Below, one piece after another: positions 16,526-24,100 of a DNA stretch of 36,115 nt; positions within the stretch are counted from its first letter, which is position 1; each line of letters opens with the position of its first letter. The stretch is taken from positions 1 to 36,115 of the forward strand of contig JAFQGS010000018.1 in NCBI GenBank assembly GCA_017415455.1, in the 5' to 3' direction. The translations under genes were made by a program, and so were the position numbers. Source of the stretch: Prevotella sp. GTDB taxonomy: Bacteria > Bacteroidota > Bacteroidia > Bacteroidales > Bacteroidaceae. A model generated the notes under the pieces. The model saw only the letters and a list, made by a program, of their open reading frames with translations, was not told the DNA's origin and searched no databases.

Positions 16526-17821
16526 ATGCGTGTAGCGATTATTGGCGCGGGAGCCGCCGGATGCTTTGCTTCTATTGTATTGAAGAGGATTATGCCCACG
16601 GCTGTTGTTGACATCTACGAAGGTGGTGTACGTCCACTTGCGAAGGTATCGGTGACAGGTGGCGGCAGATGTAATCTTACAAACTCGTTTAATAAGGTTA
16701 GAAGCATAGCTGAAGTATATCCCCGTGGCGAACGCATAATGAAGCGTTTGCTGCGTGAGTTCAGTAATAACGATGCCTGTCGGTGGTTTGAGGCCGCCGG
16801 CGTTAAGTTGCTGACGCAAGAAGACGAATGTGTGTTCCCTGTGTCCCAGGACGCCATGGAGATTGTGAACAGTCTGCTTGGTCTTATAAGAAAACATGGT
16901 ATATCCTTGCATACAAGGCATAAGGTGATGTCAATATCCCATCTGACATATGTTGACGAGAGCCATGATGCGTTGCGATGTGATGAAAAATGCCCGTCTG
17001 CAGGCCGTGGCTTCTACCGCATCTCGTTTGCCGATGCCATGCAGAAAACTGTTGAGGCAGACGTGGTTGTTGTCACAACAGGCGGCAGTCAGCGGAGCGA
17101 CTCGCTTCAGTTTGTCGGTCCTTTGTCGCTGGATATTGTCCCTCCAGTACCCTCTCTGTTCAGTTTCTGCCTCTCGGACAAGTCTGTTAGGGAGATGACC
17201 GGCACTGTTGTGGAGAACGCCTCAGTGTCATTGGCCGGAACAAAGTTACGTTCCCACGGCGCGCTTCTTATCACCCATTGGGGTATGAGCGGTCCGGCAG
17301 TCCTCAAGTTGTCGTCCTATGCCGCCCGGCATTTAAGTGATACCGGCTATAAAGGAACCCTCCTGGTGAACTGGCTTGGTGACAGTAGCGAGCAGGAAGC
17401 AATGCAGATGCTTGCCGATATGGCGCAAGACAATCCGCAGAAGATGCTTTGCAGCGTATATCCCCAGCAACTTAACTCACGGTTGTGGACATATCTCCTG
17501 TTGAAGAGTGGTATAAACAGCAGTATGAGATGGGGCGAACTGGGTCGCAAAGGGTATAACAAACTTGTGAACACGCTTACCAACGACCAGTATGAAGTTA
17601 CCGGCAAGAACCGTTTTAAAGAGGAGTTTGTGACATGTGGCGGCGTCAGTCTTACTAACGTCAGCAGCAAAACCCTTGAGTGTAAGTCGCATGAAGGCCT
17701 CTATTTTGCCGGTGAGGTGCTTGATATAGACGGCATAACTGGCGGTTTCAATCTGCAGGCTGCCTGGTCTATGGCGCATACCGTGGCTCATGGCATAGCC
17801 GGAAAGTATGGTGATAAGTAG
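16526..17821 (+). CDS. BaiN/HI0933 (YhiN)-family FAD flavoprotein
   Basis: A 431-residue NAD(P)/FAD-dependent oxidoreductase. The N-terminal Rossmann dinucleotide-binding motif is AIIGAGAAGCFASIVLKR. It is followed by the family signature KVSVTGGGRCNLTNSF (about residues 40-57), then TTGGSQRSDS, and near the C-terminus FAGEVLDIDGITGGFNLQAA, the second FAD contact. This is the HI0933 or YhiN family. One member (BaiN of Clostridium scindens) acts in bile acid dehydroxylation, but most members have no known reaction. I would not transfer the bile-acid role here. Full length. A strong hairpin terminator follows. Confidence 0.93.
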   Translation: MRVAIIGAGAAGCFASIVLKRIMPTAVVDIYEGGVRPLAKVSVTGGGRCNLTNSFNKVRSIAEVYPRGERIMKRLLREFSNNDACRWFEAAGVKLLTQEDECVFPVSQDAMEIVNSLLGLIRKHGISLHTRHKVMSISHLTYVDESHDALRCDEKCPSAGRGFYRISFADAMQKTVEADVVVVTTGGSQRSDSLQFVGPLSLDIVPPVPSLFSFCLSDKSVREMTGTVVENASVSLAGTKLRSHGALLITHWGMSGPAVLKLSSYAARHLSDTGYKGTLLVNWLGDSSEQEAMQMLADMAQDNPQKMLCSVYPQQLNSRLWTYLLLKSGINSSMRWGELGRKGYNKLVNTLTNDQYEVTGKNRFKEEFVTCGGVSLTNVSSKTLECKSHEGLYFAGEVLDIDGITGGFNLQAAWSMAHTVAHGIAGKYGDK

Positions 17822-17840
17822 TTTTCTGATATATGACAGA

Positions 17841-17893
17841 AACCGCTCCGCACGTCTTCCTTTTAAGGAGTTCTGTGCGGAGCGGTTGTTTTT
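17841..17893 (+). terminator. Strong terminator between convergent genes
   Basis: AACCGCTCCGCAC (17841-17853) and GTGCGGAGCGGTT (17875-17887) are perfectly complementary over 13 bp, with an inner TCCTT/AAGGA stem. GTTTTTATA follows on the plus strand. The convergent PepSY-like gene ends about 40 bp away and may use the same stem, but its side lacks a T-run. Confidence 0.92.
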
Positions 17894-17931
17894 ATACAAT
17901 GATTGAAATGTTTCCGGTCAGCGTATTGTCG

Positions 17932-18378
17932 TCAGTCTATATCCGTCACCTGGTATCTGTTGTTGAATTCCAGTTCAATTCTGTTGCTGAGTTTTACCTC
18001 GTAAGACTTCTTGTTTTTCTCAATCTTTGTGATTTTTGTCTTCGGATAGTTTGCCTTCACATACTTCATGATGCCTTGAGGAATAAGAGCCGCCGGAACA
18101 ACATTGCCGTTCCCCTCAATCTCCGTCCATTCACCCTTGCGGTTGAACTCAATGCTCTCGCCGCTCGTGAACACCACCTTGTACTTCTTGTCGCCCCATT
18201 CAGCGTCATAGTTGGCCATTGCCACCTTCTTGTCGGCAAAGTGTTTCTTTATGATTTGCTGCGCTGCTGCAGGCAGTTCGCTTGTCTGTATCGGCTTCTT
18301 GTTGTCAGCCATTGCCGGTGTCAAAACTGAAACCATGCAGAAGAAAACCGCGATGATTATAAAGAAAATCTTTTTCAT
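17932..18378 (-). CDS. Exported PepSY-like protein
   Basis: A 148-residue protein with signal peptide MKKIFFIIIAVFFCMVSVL (cleavage probably after PAMA). Two PepSY-like units follow: ELPAAAQQIIKKHFADKKVA with YDAEWGDKKYKVVFTSGESI, then ALIPQGIMKYVKANYPKTKI with KSYEVKLSNRIELEFNNRYQ. This is the duplicated 'putative beta-lactamase-inhibitor-like, PepSY-like' family (PF11396 type) that is abundant in Bacteroidota. Its function is unknown, though members often respond to envelope stress. A clear Shine-Dalgarno (AAAGAAAGGA) precedes the ATG. The gene has a ~125-nt leader containing a 14-bp palindrome. Confidence 0.87.
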   Translation of the reverse strand: MKKIFFIIIAVFFCMVSVLTPAMADNKKPIQTSELPAAAQQIIKKHFADKKVAMANYDAEWGDKKYKVVFTSGESIEFNRKGEWTEIEGNGNVVPAALIPQGIMKYVKANYPKTKITKIEKNKKSYEVKLSNRIELEFNNRYQVTDID

Positions 18379-18476
18379 AGTTGTCCTTTCTTTTTAAATG
18401 ATTAACCAAATTGTAAAAAATCTCATGCAGAGAGCAACTTCTCAACAGCTTCGTAACGCCTTTTTTACATCTAAAG

Positions 18477-18490
18477 AAGACAGCTGTCTT
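18477..18490. promoter_or_regulatory. Perfect 14-bp palindrome in the PepSY-like gene leader
   Basis: AAGACAGCTGTCTT is its own reverse complement. It lies 18-31 bp downstream of the -7 element at 18508-18516, that is just after the predicted transcription start. This is a typical place for a repressor operator. Confidence 0.5.
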
Positions 18491-18507
18491 TGTCGTTCTC
18501 TTGCTAC

Positions 18508-18539
18508 GCAAATATACAAAAATGTTTCTTTTTATGCAA
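18508..18539 (-). promoter_or_regulatory. Promoter of the PepSY-like gene
   Basis: On the minus strand TTG (18539-18537), a 20-bp spacer, then TATATTTGC (18516-18508). This fits TTTG-N19-21-TAnnTTTGC with one missing base in the -33 element. Confidence 0.6.
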
Positions 18540-18667
18540 GTATGCGATATAGTCAGAATCTATACTTTCACATTCTTTATGATGTTTTTGGTGATATTCC
18601 GTAAAACGTATTTGCTTTTTGCATATATTAAGTAAATGAGTGTACGTGTGTATGGAAGAAAAGCAAT

Positions 18668-18707
18668 AGGATTAACCTCTCGGCGAGGTGTCAATATCCT
18701 TTTTCTT
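18668..18707. terminator. Hairpin with T-rich tail, possible terminator
   Basis: ACCTC-TCGGC-GAGGT forms an inner stem-loop and AGGAT (18668-18672) with ATCCT (18696-18700) an outer one. TTTTCTTC follows on the plus strand. There is no plus-strand gene before it. On the minus strand it lies downstream of yjbQ and the repeat array and could stop read-through. Confidence 0.4.
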
Positions 18708-18734
18708 CTCCGACTACTCACAACCTACAATTAG

Positions 18735-18766
18735 CTTGTCAACTTGTCTGCTTGTCAACTCGTAAA
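18735..18766. repeat. Four tandem 8-bp repeats
   Basis: CTTGTCAA, CTTGTCTG, CTTGTCAA and CTCGTAAA follow each other without spacers (period 8). The last copy is diverged. Confidence 0.75.
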
Positions 18767-18951
18767 CTTCAAAAACTTTTCTTTTTTTTTGACAAACGCA
18801 ACTCTCAAAATAGAAAAAATGGCGATGCATTTGATGCCTTTTCGCACTTTTTTCATTGCTCCGTCCTGTCTGTTTTTGCGTGTTAACAAATCTGAAAGAT
18901 GCCCGGATGCCGCCGTTGGGCGTTTTTTTTAGCGAGATTTTGTGTGTGTTT

Positions 18952-18987
18952 TATAGTTCATATAGTGTCTATAGTTCCTATATTTCT
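18952..18987. repeat. Four tandem 9-bp repeats
   Basis: TATAGTTCA, TATAGTGTC, TATAGTTCC and TATATTTCT follow each other without spacers (period 9). The period differs from both the 8-bp set to the left and the 11-bp array to the right. Confidence 0.75.
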
Positions 18988-19001
18988 ATTAAGAATGACA
19001 A

Positions 19002-19267
19002 CCATTGCTATGCCATGGCTCCGCCGTTTCATATTGACAGGTGTCCCATTACTATGCCATGGGCTCGCCGTTTCATATGAACTGGCGGTGCGATTACTAT
19101 GTCATGGTGGTAGGATGGCAATTTTATCGTGCCATGATTACGTTGTCATCGCACTGCGATAAAATAGCCATCGCACCGCCGTTACAACGCCATCCTACCG
19201 CCTTCTCAATGCGATGATGCGGCGATAAGTATGCGATGACACAGCCATAAAGGTGCAATGGTGAAAA
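19002..19267. repeat. Degenerate tandem array with 11-bp (22-bp) period
   Basis: From 19147 to 19256 ten consecutive 11-mers (CATCGCACTGC, GATAAAATAGC and so on) all have C or G at position 1, T at 3, G at 10 and C at 11. Read across the joints, the repeated word is GCSAT followed by six variable bases. To the left, longer copies recur at 44-45 bp: CCATTGCTATGCCATGG at 19002 and CCATTACTATGCCATGG at 19046, with GCCGTTTCATAT at 19023 and 19067. Several inverted repeats are embedded. No reading frame is kept. Function unknown. Confidence 0.72.
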
Positions 19268-19282
19268 CAAGTGCCGGTAATG

Positions 19283-19690
19283 CTATAATATGGTGGCAAC
19301 AATCTTGCGCGGCCCTCCGTAGTCTCTGAACTCGCAGAGATAGATTCCCTGCCATGTGCCTAAGTTCAGACGTCCGTTTGTGATTGGAATGTTTATGCTG
19401 ACACCTATTATTGATGACTTTGCATGACTCGGCATGTCGTCACTCCCCTCAAAAGTGTGCAGGAAGAAAGGCTGGCTCTCTGGAACAAGACGGTCCATTA
19501 TCCCCCTCATGTCATGCCTCACGTCGGGGTCGGCGTTCTCGTTAATGCTAAGCGCGCAGCTGGTATGCTTTACAAAAAGGTTTAGAAGCCCGCACTCCGG
19601 TAAGTCGGGAAGGTTTCTGTATATCTCACCCGTTATGATATGGAACCCCCTTGACATGGGTTTCAGTGTGAATTCCACTTGCTTTGCCAT
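19283..19690 (-). CDS. YjbQ/UPF0047-family protein
   Basis: A 135-residue cytoplasmic protein of the YjbQ family, some of whose members show thiamine-phosphate synthase side activity. The physiological role is unsettled. Conserved segments: FVKHTSCALSINENADPDVR (a metal-binding His and acidic residues), HTFEGSDDMPSHAKSSIIG (second His and the SSIIG signature) and GTWQGIYLCEFRD near the end. Length is normal for the family. It has the best promoter of the window on its minus strand. The 11-bp array begins 15 bp behind its stop codon, so it would be transcribed as a 3' tail unless termination occurs. The divergent iron alcohol dehydrogenase starts 173 bp away. Confidence 0.92.
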   Translation of the reverse strand: MAKQVEFTLKPMSRGFHIITGEIYRNLPDLPECGLLNLFVKHTSCALSINENADPDVRHDMRGIMDRLVPESQPFFLHTFEGSDDMPSHAKSSIIGVSINIPITNGRLNLGTWQGIYLCEFRDYGGPRKIVATIL

Positions 19691-19736
19691 ATGAGTAAAT
19701 GATATGTTAAAATGTTAAACTTGATGTCAGACGGCT

Positions 19737-19768
19737 GCAAAAGTAACCAAAATGTCCGTACAAGCAAA
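19737..19768 (-). promoter_or_regulatory. Consensus promoter of the YjbQ-family gene
   Basis: On the minus strand TTTG (19768-19765), exactly 19 bp, then TACTTTTGC (19745-19737). This is a full match to the Bacteroidota TTTG-N19-TAnnTTTGC promoter and the anchor for the taxonomic assignment. Confidence 0.85.
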
Positions 19769-19819
19769 GCGTTTAAGTTTTATTATCAGATAAGTAATGG
19801 GTTTCTACGACATATTTAT

Positions 19820-19828
19820 TACCTTTGT
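19820..19828 (+). promoter_or_regulatory. -7 promoter element of the iron alcohol dehydrogenase gene
   Basis: TACCTTTGT fits TAnnTTTG. The predicted start is near 19832, about 30 nt before the ATG at 19864. The -33 region (ATGGGTTTC) is imperfect. It is divergent from the yjbQ promoter, about 50 bp apart. Confidence 0.6.
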
Positions 19829-19863
19829 AGAATTAAAACAACTTTAGATAAGTTCTATATATT

Positions 19864-21051
19864 ATGAAAGATTTTATATATTATGCACCTACAGAGGTGG
19901 TCTTTGGTAAAGACTCGGAGCAGAAAGTGGCAGAGCTTGTCTCACGTTATGGCGGCACAAAGGTGCTGATACATTACGGAGGTGAGCGAGTAAGAAAAAA
20001 CGGATTGCTTGACAATGTGTGCAGTCAGCTGTCAGAAGCCGGGGTTAAGTATGTCCTTCTGGGCGGCGTAGTGCCCAATCCGCGTCTCTCTCTTGTAAGA
20101 GAAGGTGTTGAGCTTTGCCGTCGCGAGTCAGTAGACTTCATTCTGGCAGTAGGAGGCGGCAGTGTCATCGATTCTGCTAAAGCCATCGGATATGGTGTGG
20201 AATATGACGGTGATGTATGGGACTTCTATACACGCAAGGCAGTGGCAAAGAGTTGTCTGCCTATAGGAACAGTGCTCACCATACCTGCGGCAGGCAGTGA
20301 GATGAGCGAGGGTAGTGTCATAACAAATGAGGACGGATGGGTGAAGCTGGGCTATTCAAGCAGATACTGCAGATGCAAGTTCGCCATAATGAATCCAGAG
20401 CATACCTTTACCCTGCCGCCATATCAGACGGCTGCCGGCGTTGTGGATATCATGATGCACACCATGGAGCGCTATTTCTCACATGATGACGATATGACGC
20501 TGACCGACAACATTGCCGAGGCATTGCTCAGAACAATGATGGACAGTGTGACAAAGGTGCTTGATAACCCCAACGACTACCGCCATCGTGCGCAGATAAT
20601 GTGGGCAGGCAGTCTGGCGCACAATGACCTTACAGGCTGCGGAACAACAGGCGACTGGGCCACTCATCAGCTGGGGCATGAACTCAGCGGTCTTTTCGAT
20701 GCCACACATGGTGCCAGCCTGGCGGCAATGTGGGGAAGCTGGGCACGCTATGTGTACAAGAACAATGTCCAGCGCTTTGTGAGATTTGCTGTCAATGTAA
20801 TGAAAGTGGACAACGATTTCACCTCGCCAGAGGCAACAGCGTTGGCTGGAATACAACGCACAGAGCGCTTCTTCCAGGAGATAGGCATGCCGATAAACAT
20901 ACCACAGCTTGTCGGACGCGATGTGACAGAGGAGGAGATAGAAAGCATGGCATATAAATGCAGCCGCGGCGGTAAGATAGAGCAGGGTATGTTTATGAAA
21001 CTCTCGCAGAGCGACATACATAAGATATACTGCAACGCGGCACTGAAGTAA
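19864..21051 (+). CDS. Iron-containing (group III) alcohol dehydrogenase
   Basis: A 395-residue NAD(P)H-dependent aldehyde/alcohol oxidoreductase of the butanol dehydrogenase/YqhD type, cytoplasmic. Cofactor loop: AVGGGSVIDSAKAIG (GGGS at 97-100). Metal ligands by motif: D195 and H199 (GVVDIMMHTMERY), H268 (GDWATHQLGHELSG) and H282 (DATHGASLAAMWG), each one residue from the YqhD ligands D194, H198, H267 and H281. Length and termini are complete. It probably reduces aldehydes in fermentation or detoxification. The exact substrate cannot be told. It has its own promoter. The following macroglobulin gene starts 65 bp later on the same strand, without an obvious functional tie. Confidence 0.95.
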   Translation: MKDFIYYAPTEVVFGKDSEQKVAELVSRYGGTKVLIHYGGERVRKNGLLDNVCSQLSEAGVKYVLLGGVVPNPRLSLVREGVELCRRESVDFILAVGGGSVIDSAKAIGYGVEYDGDVWDFYTRKAVAKSCLPIGTVLTIPAAGSEMSEGSVITNEDGWVKLGYSSRYCRCKFAIMNPEHTFTLPPYQTAAGVVDIMMHTMERYFSHDDDMTLTDNIAEALLRTMMDSVTKVLDNPNDYRHRAQIMWAGSLAHNDLTGCGTTGDWATHQLGHELSGLFDATHGASLAAMWGSWARYVYKNNVQRFVRFAVNVMKVDNDFTSPEATALAGIQRTERFFQEIGMPINIPQLVGRDVTEEEIESMAYKCSRGGKIEQGMFMKLSQSDIHKIYCNAALK

Positions 21052-21116
21052 TGCGCACAAGCTCTTGCGGAAGTAGTAATTGTTAAAAATCAATAGAAAA
21101 GGAGGGAGTGAGACAA

Positions 21117-24100
21117 ATGAGGCGTATAATTTTCATCTTGATGACAATTCTTATGATAATGCCATCTGCTGCAATAGCAGAGAGCTATGATAAGATGTGG
21201 GCAAAGGTGAGCAAGGCTGAGCAAGCCGATTTGCCGCGCACACAGATGGAAGAACTGGACAGAATCATCCTGAAGGCAGAGAAGGAACGTGAATACGGAC
21301 ACCTTCTGAAAGCAGGGATGATGCACTGCCATTTGCAGGTGGGTCTCACTCCCGACTCAATATATGCCGTTGTGGCTGACATCAGCAGGCAGGCAGAGGT
21401 GGCAGAGGGCAAGGATAAGGCGTTGGCGGCTGTGTATAACACCATCCTGTCGTTGGTTTACAAGAACAACAGAGCCCTTGATGAGAACGGAGAAAAGGCA
21501 CGGGCGCATGCCGATAAAGCCATGGCCGACATAGAAATGCTGGCAAAATGCAGCGTGGACAGCTATGAGCCGTTTGTAGAGAAAGGTATAGAGGGATATA
21601 TCTTTGAACATAGTTTGCTCGGGGTTGTTGGCTATTGGCTTGAGAGATATGCCGATATGCACCAATGGTATAAGTCTGCCGGCAACCGGAAGGCAGCCAT
21701 GCTGACTGCCCTGTACATGAATAACAGGTATCACAGGTATCCGGATGATGTGGAGAAACGGAACATCTATGCACCGGGAAAGTTCAAGGACTCGCCTTAC
21801 AGAACCGTTCTCGACTCGCTGATGGCGGAATATTCCGACTTGGAAGAAGCCGGAGAAATAGCCATCAGCATGTATCGCTATATGTCAACGTGTAGCGATG
21901 TGTCAGTGAAGGACCGTGTAAGTTATATTGACGAGTCGCTTCTCAAATGGAGAAAATGGGAAAGAATGAGCGTATTGCGTACTGCACGCGAGATGCTGAC
22001 ACAACCACAGGTGAACATCTATATTCCCCAACGCATCATAGCCCCGCAGCGGCAGAGTGTGATAAGGCTGATGTCGCTGCGTAATGTGGGCGCGCTGAAT
22101 GTTAAGGTGACGCCTCTGGATGCCGACGGGACTATTGAGATAGACAACTGGAGTAAGGAAAATATAAGCAAGGTAGAGCAACTGAAGAAGTCAAAGGCGG
22201 TATATGAGGAGACAAAACGATATGACTCGCTCACAGACTATGAGATTATTGACGACTCACTGATGTTACCGTGCCTGCAGCCGGGTGTTTATCTCGTTGA
22301 GGTTAATACCGGAATGAAAGGCATTGGGGTGAAGAGAGAACTTCTGTATGTTACAGGATTGTATGTCTTGAATATTGAACAGCCAGGTAAGACGGTAAGA
22401 TATGCCGTGGTGGATGTCATAAGCGGTCAGCCGGTTAGTGGGGCGCAGTTGTCTGTTATGCTCTCAAGCGGAGAAGAGAAAATGCTTACCTGTGATGAGA
22501 AGGGCGAGGCCTTGCTTACATATCGTAGCAATCCGAACGACGCGAGAGCATTTACCGCTGATGACAAGGCTTGTCCGAGAACCTCAGTGTGGAACAGTTA
22601 CACCAATTATGCTCAGAGGTTCACCCGCAATATGGTGAGAATATATACCGACCGGGCAATATACCGACCGGGACAGACGGTCAATGTGGCTGTACTGGCA
22701 TATAAGAACGTTTCCGGAAAACAAGTGTCTGTGCTTGCTGGAGAGCAGATTATGCTGCAACTTCGCGACGCAAACTACAGAACTGTTAGTGAAATGCGGG
22801 TTGTGACAGATGAATACGGAAAGGCGTCGGCGCTGTTCTCACTTCCGGGAAGCGGACTGACAGGACATTATACGTTGCGAACCGACTATGGAACAGGTGC
22901 CGTGACATCTGTAAGAGTGGAGGAGTATAAGCGCCCTACATTCACTGTAGAGTTTGAGGATATCAATGAACGCTATGCAGATGGCGACACATTGCTCGTA
23001 AAGGGATATGCAAAAACGTATTCGGGAGTGCCGGTGCAGGGTGCGAGAGTGAGTTATGTGGCACGTCGCGAGCATTCCGCATGGTGGTGGAAGTATGTGG
23101 ATGAAGAGAGAAAAGATATAGTTCTGGAGCGTGGAACAGCCGTTACCGCGGCGGACGGAAGCTTTGCCGTGAGTATGCCTATTGTGCTGCCAGGCTCAGA
23201 TTTGACAGAAGACAACAACGGAAACAGAGTGTATGGGAGGGCTGCGCGCTTCTATAACTTTGTTGTTGAGGCAGATGTAACAGACTTGGGAGGCGAGACC
23301 CGCCATGGAGAAATACTATTACCTTTGGGTAGTAAACCAACGGCTTTCACTTGTGATATGCCAAAGCAGGTGTTGGCTGATAGTCTGAAACATATCACGT
23401 TCTCACTATATAATGCTGCGGGTAAGCCTGTAGATGGTGATGTGGAGTATTATTTAGATTCCCGGTTGGACCGATATCATGCAAAGGCAAACAAGGCATC
23501 GAAGGCTGGCTGGATGACAAAAGGAGTCTTGAAATCGGGTAGTCATACCCTGACAGCAGTATGTGGAGAGGACACCTTGAAGCATGAGTTTGTGGTGTTC
23601 TCAATGAAAGACACCGTGCCGTGTATAAAGACATGTGATTGGTTTTATTCAAGTGGGAACTTCTTCACGGAAGACGGCACTCCTGTTTATATACAGTTAG
23701 GCTCATCTGATAATGATGTTCATGTGCTTTATTCAATAAACGCAGGTGATAAGGTAATAGAAAGTGGAACGCTTGATATCTCAAATGCGCTTGTTACACG
23801 TGAGTTTACGTATAAAGAGGAATACGGCACAGGCGTGGTTGTTAATTATGCATGGGTGAAAGACGGCAGGTTGTACACTCATAAATCATCAATTGAAAAG
23901 CCATTGCCAGACAAAAGGCTGATAATGAAATGGCAGACGTTCAGGGACAGGCTAACTCCAGGACAGAAAGAGGAGTGGATATTGAACGTGACAAGGCCCG
24001 ACGGGAAGCCTGCTGAGGCTCAGGTGATGGCTACCATGTATGATAAATCGTTGGATGTGATGGCTCCGCTGTCATGGGACTTATATCTTGGCATATACCA

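Larger units (their letters stand above)
18379..19282. other. 904-bp intergenic region rich in repeats, no gene recognised
   Basis: This is the only gap over 300 bp. From left to right it holds: the leader and promoter of the PepSY-like gene (18379-18540), a hairpin with a T-rich tail (18668-18707), four 8-bp tandem repeats (18735-18766), a T9 tract (18782-18790), four 9-bp tandem repeats (18952-18987) and the 11/22-bp-period array (19002-19267). Short open frames on the plus strand (for example 18744-18932 and 18899-19162) run through the repeats and show no protein family character. Confidence 0.8.

Noticed and set aside
16526-17821. Joint bile-acid function of the BaiN-like flavoprotein and the choloylglycine-hydrolase-like amidase
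   Set aside because: They are 4.5 kb apart in separate transcription units, the amidase has non-bile-salt active-site residues, and most HI0933 family members have nothing to do with bile acids.
18904-18929. Terminator GCCC...GGGC followed by T8
   Set aside because: The stem has only four base pairs and no gene ends before it on this strand, so I did not list it although the T-run is notable.
18899-19162. Open reading frame of 87 codons through the repeat region
   Set aside because: It crosses repeats whose period is not a multiple of 3, lacks a promoter or ribosome-binding site and shows no protein family features.
19002-19267. CRISPR array
   Set aside because: The units are 11 or 22 bp, degenerate throughout, without conserved repeats of 25-40 bp or unique spacers, and no cas genes are nearby.
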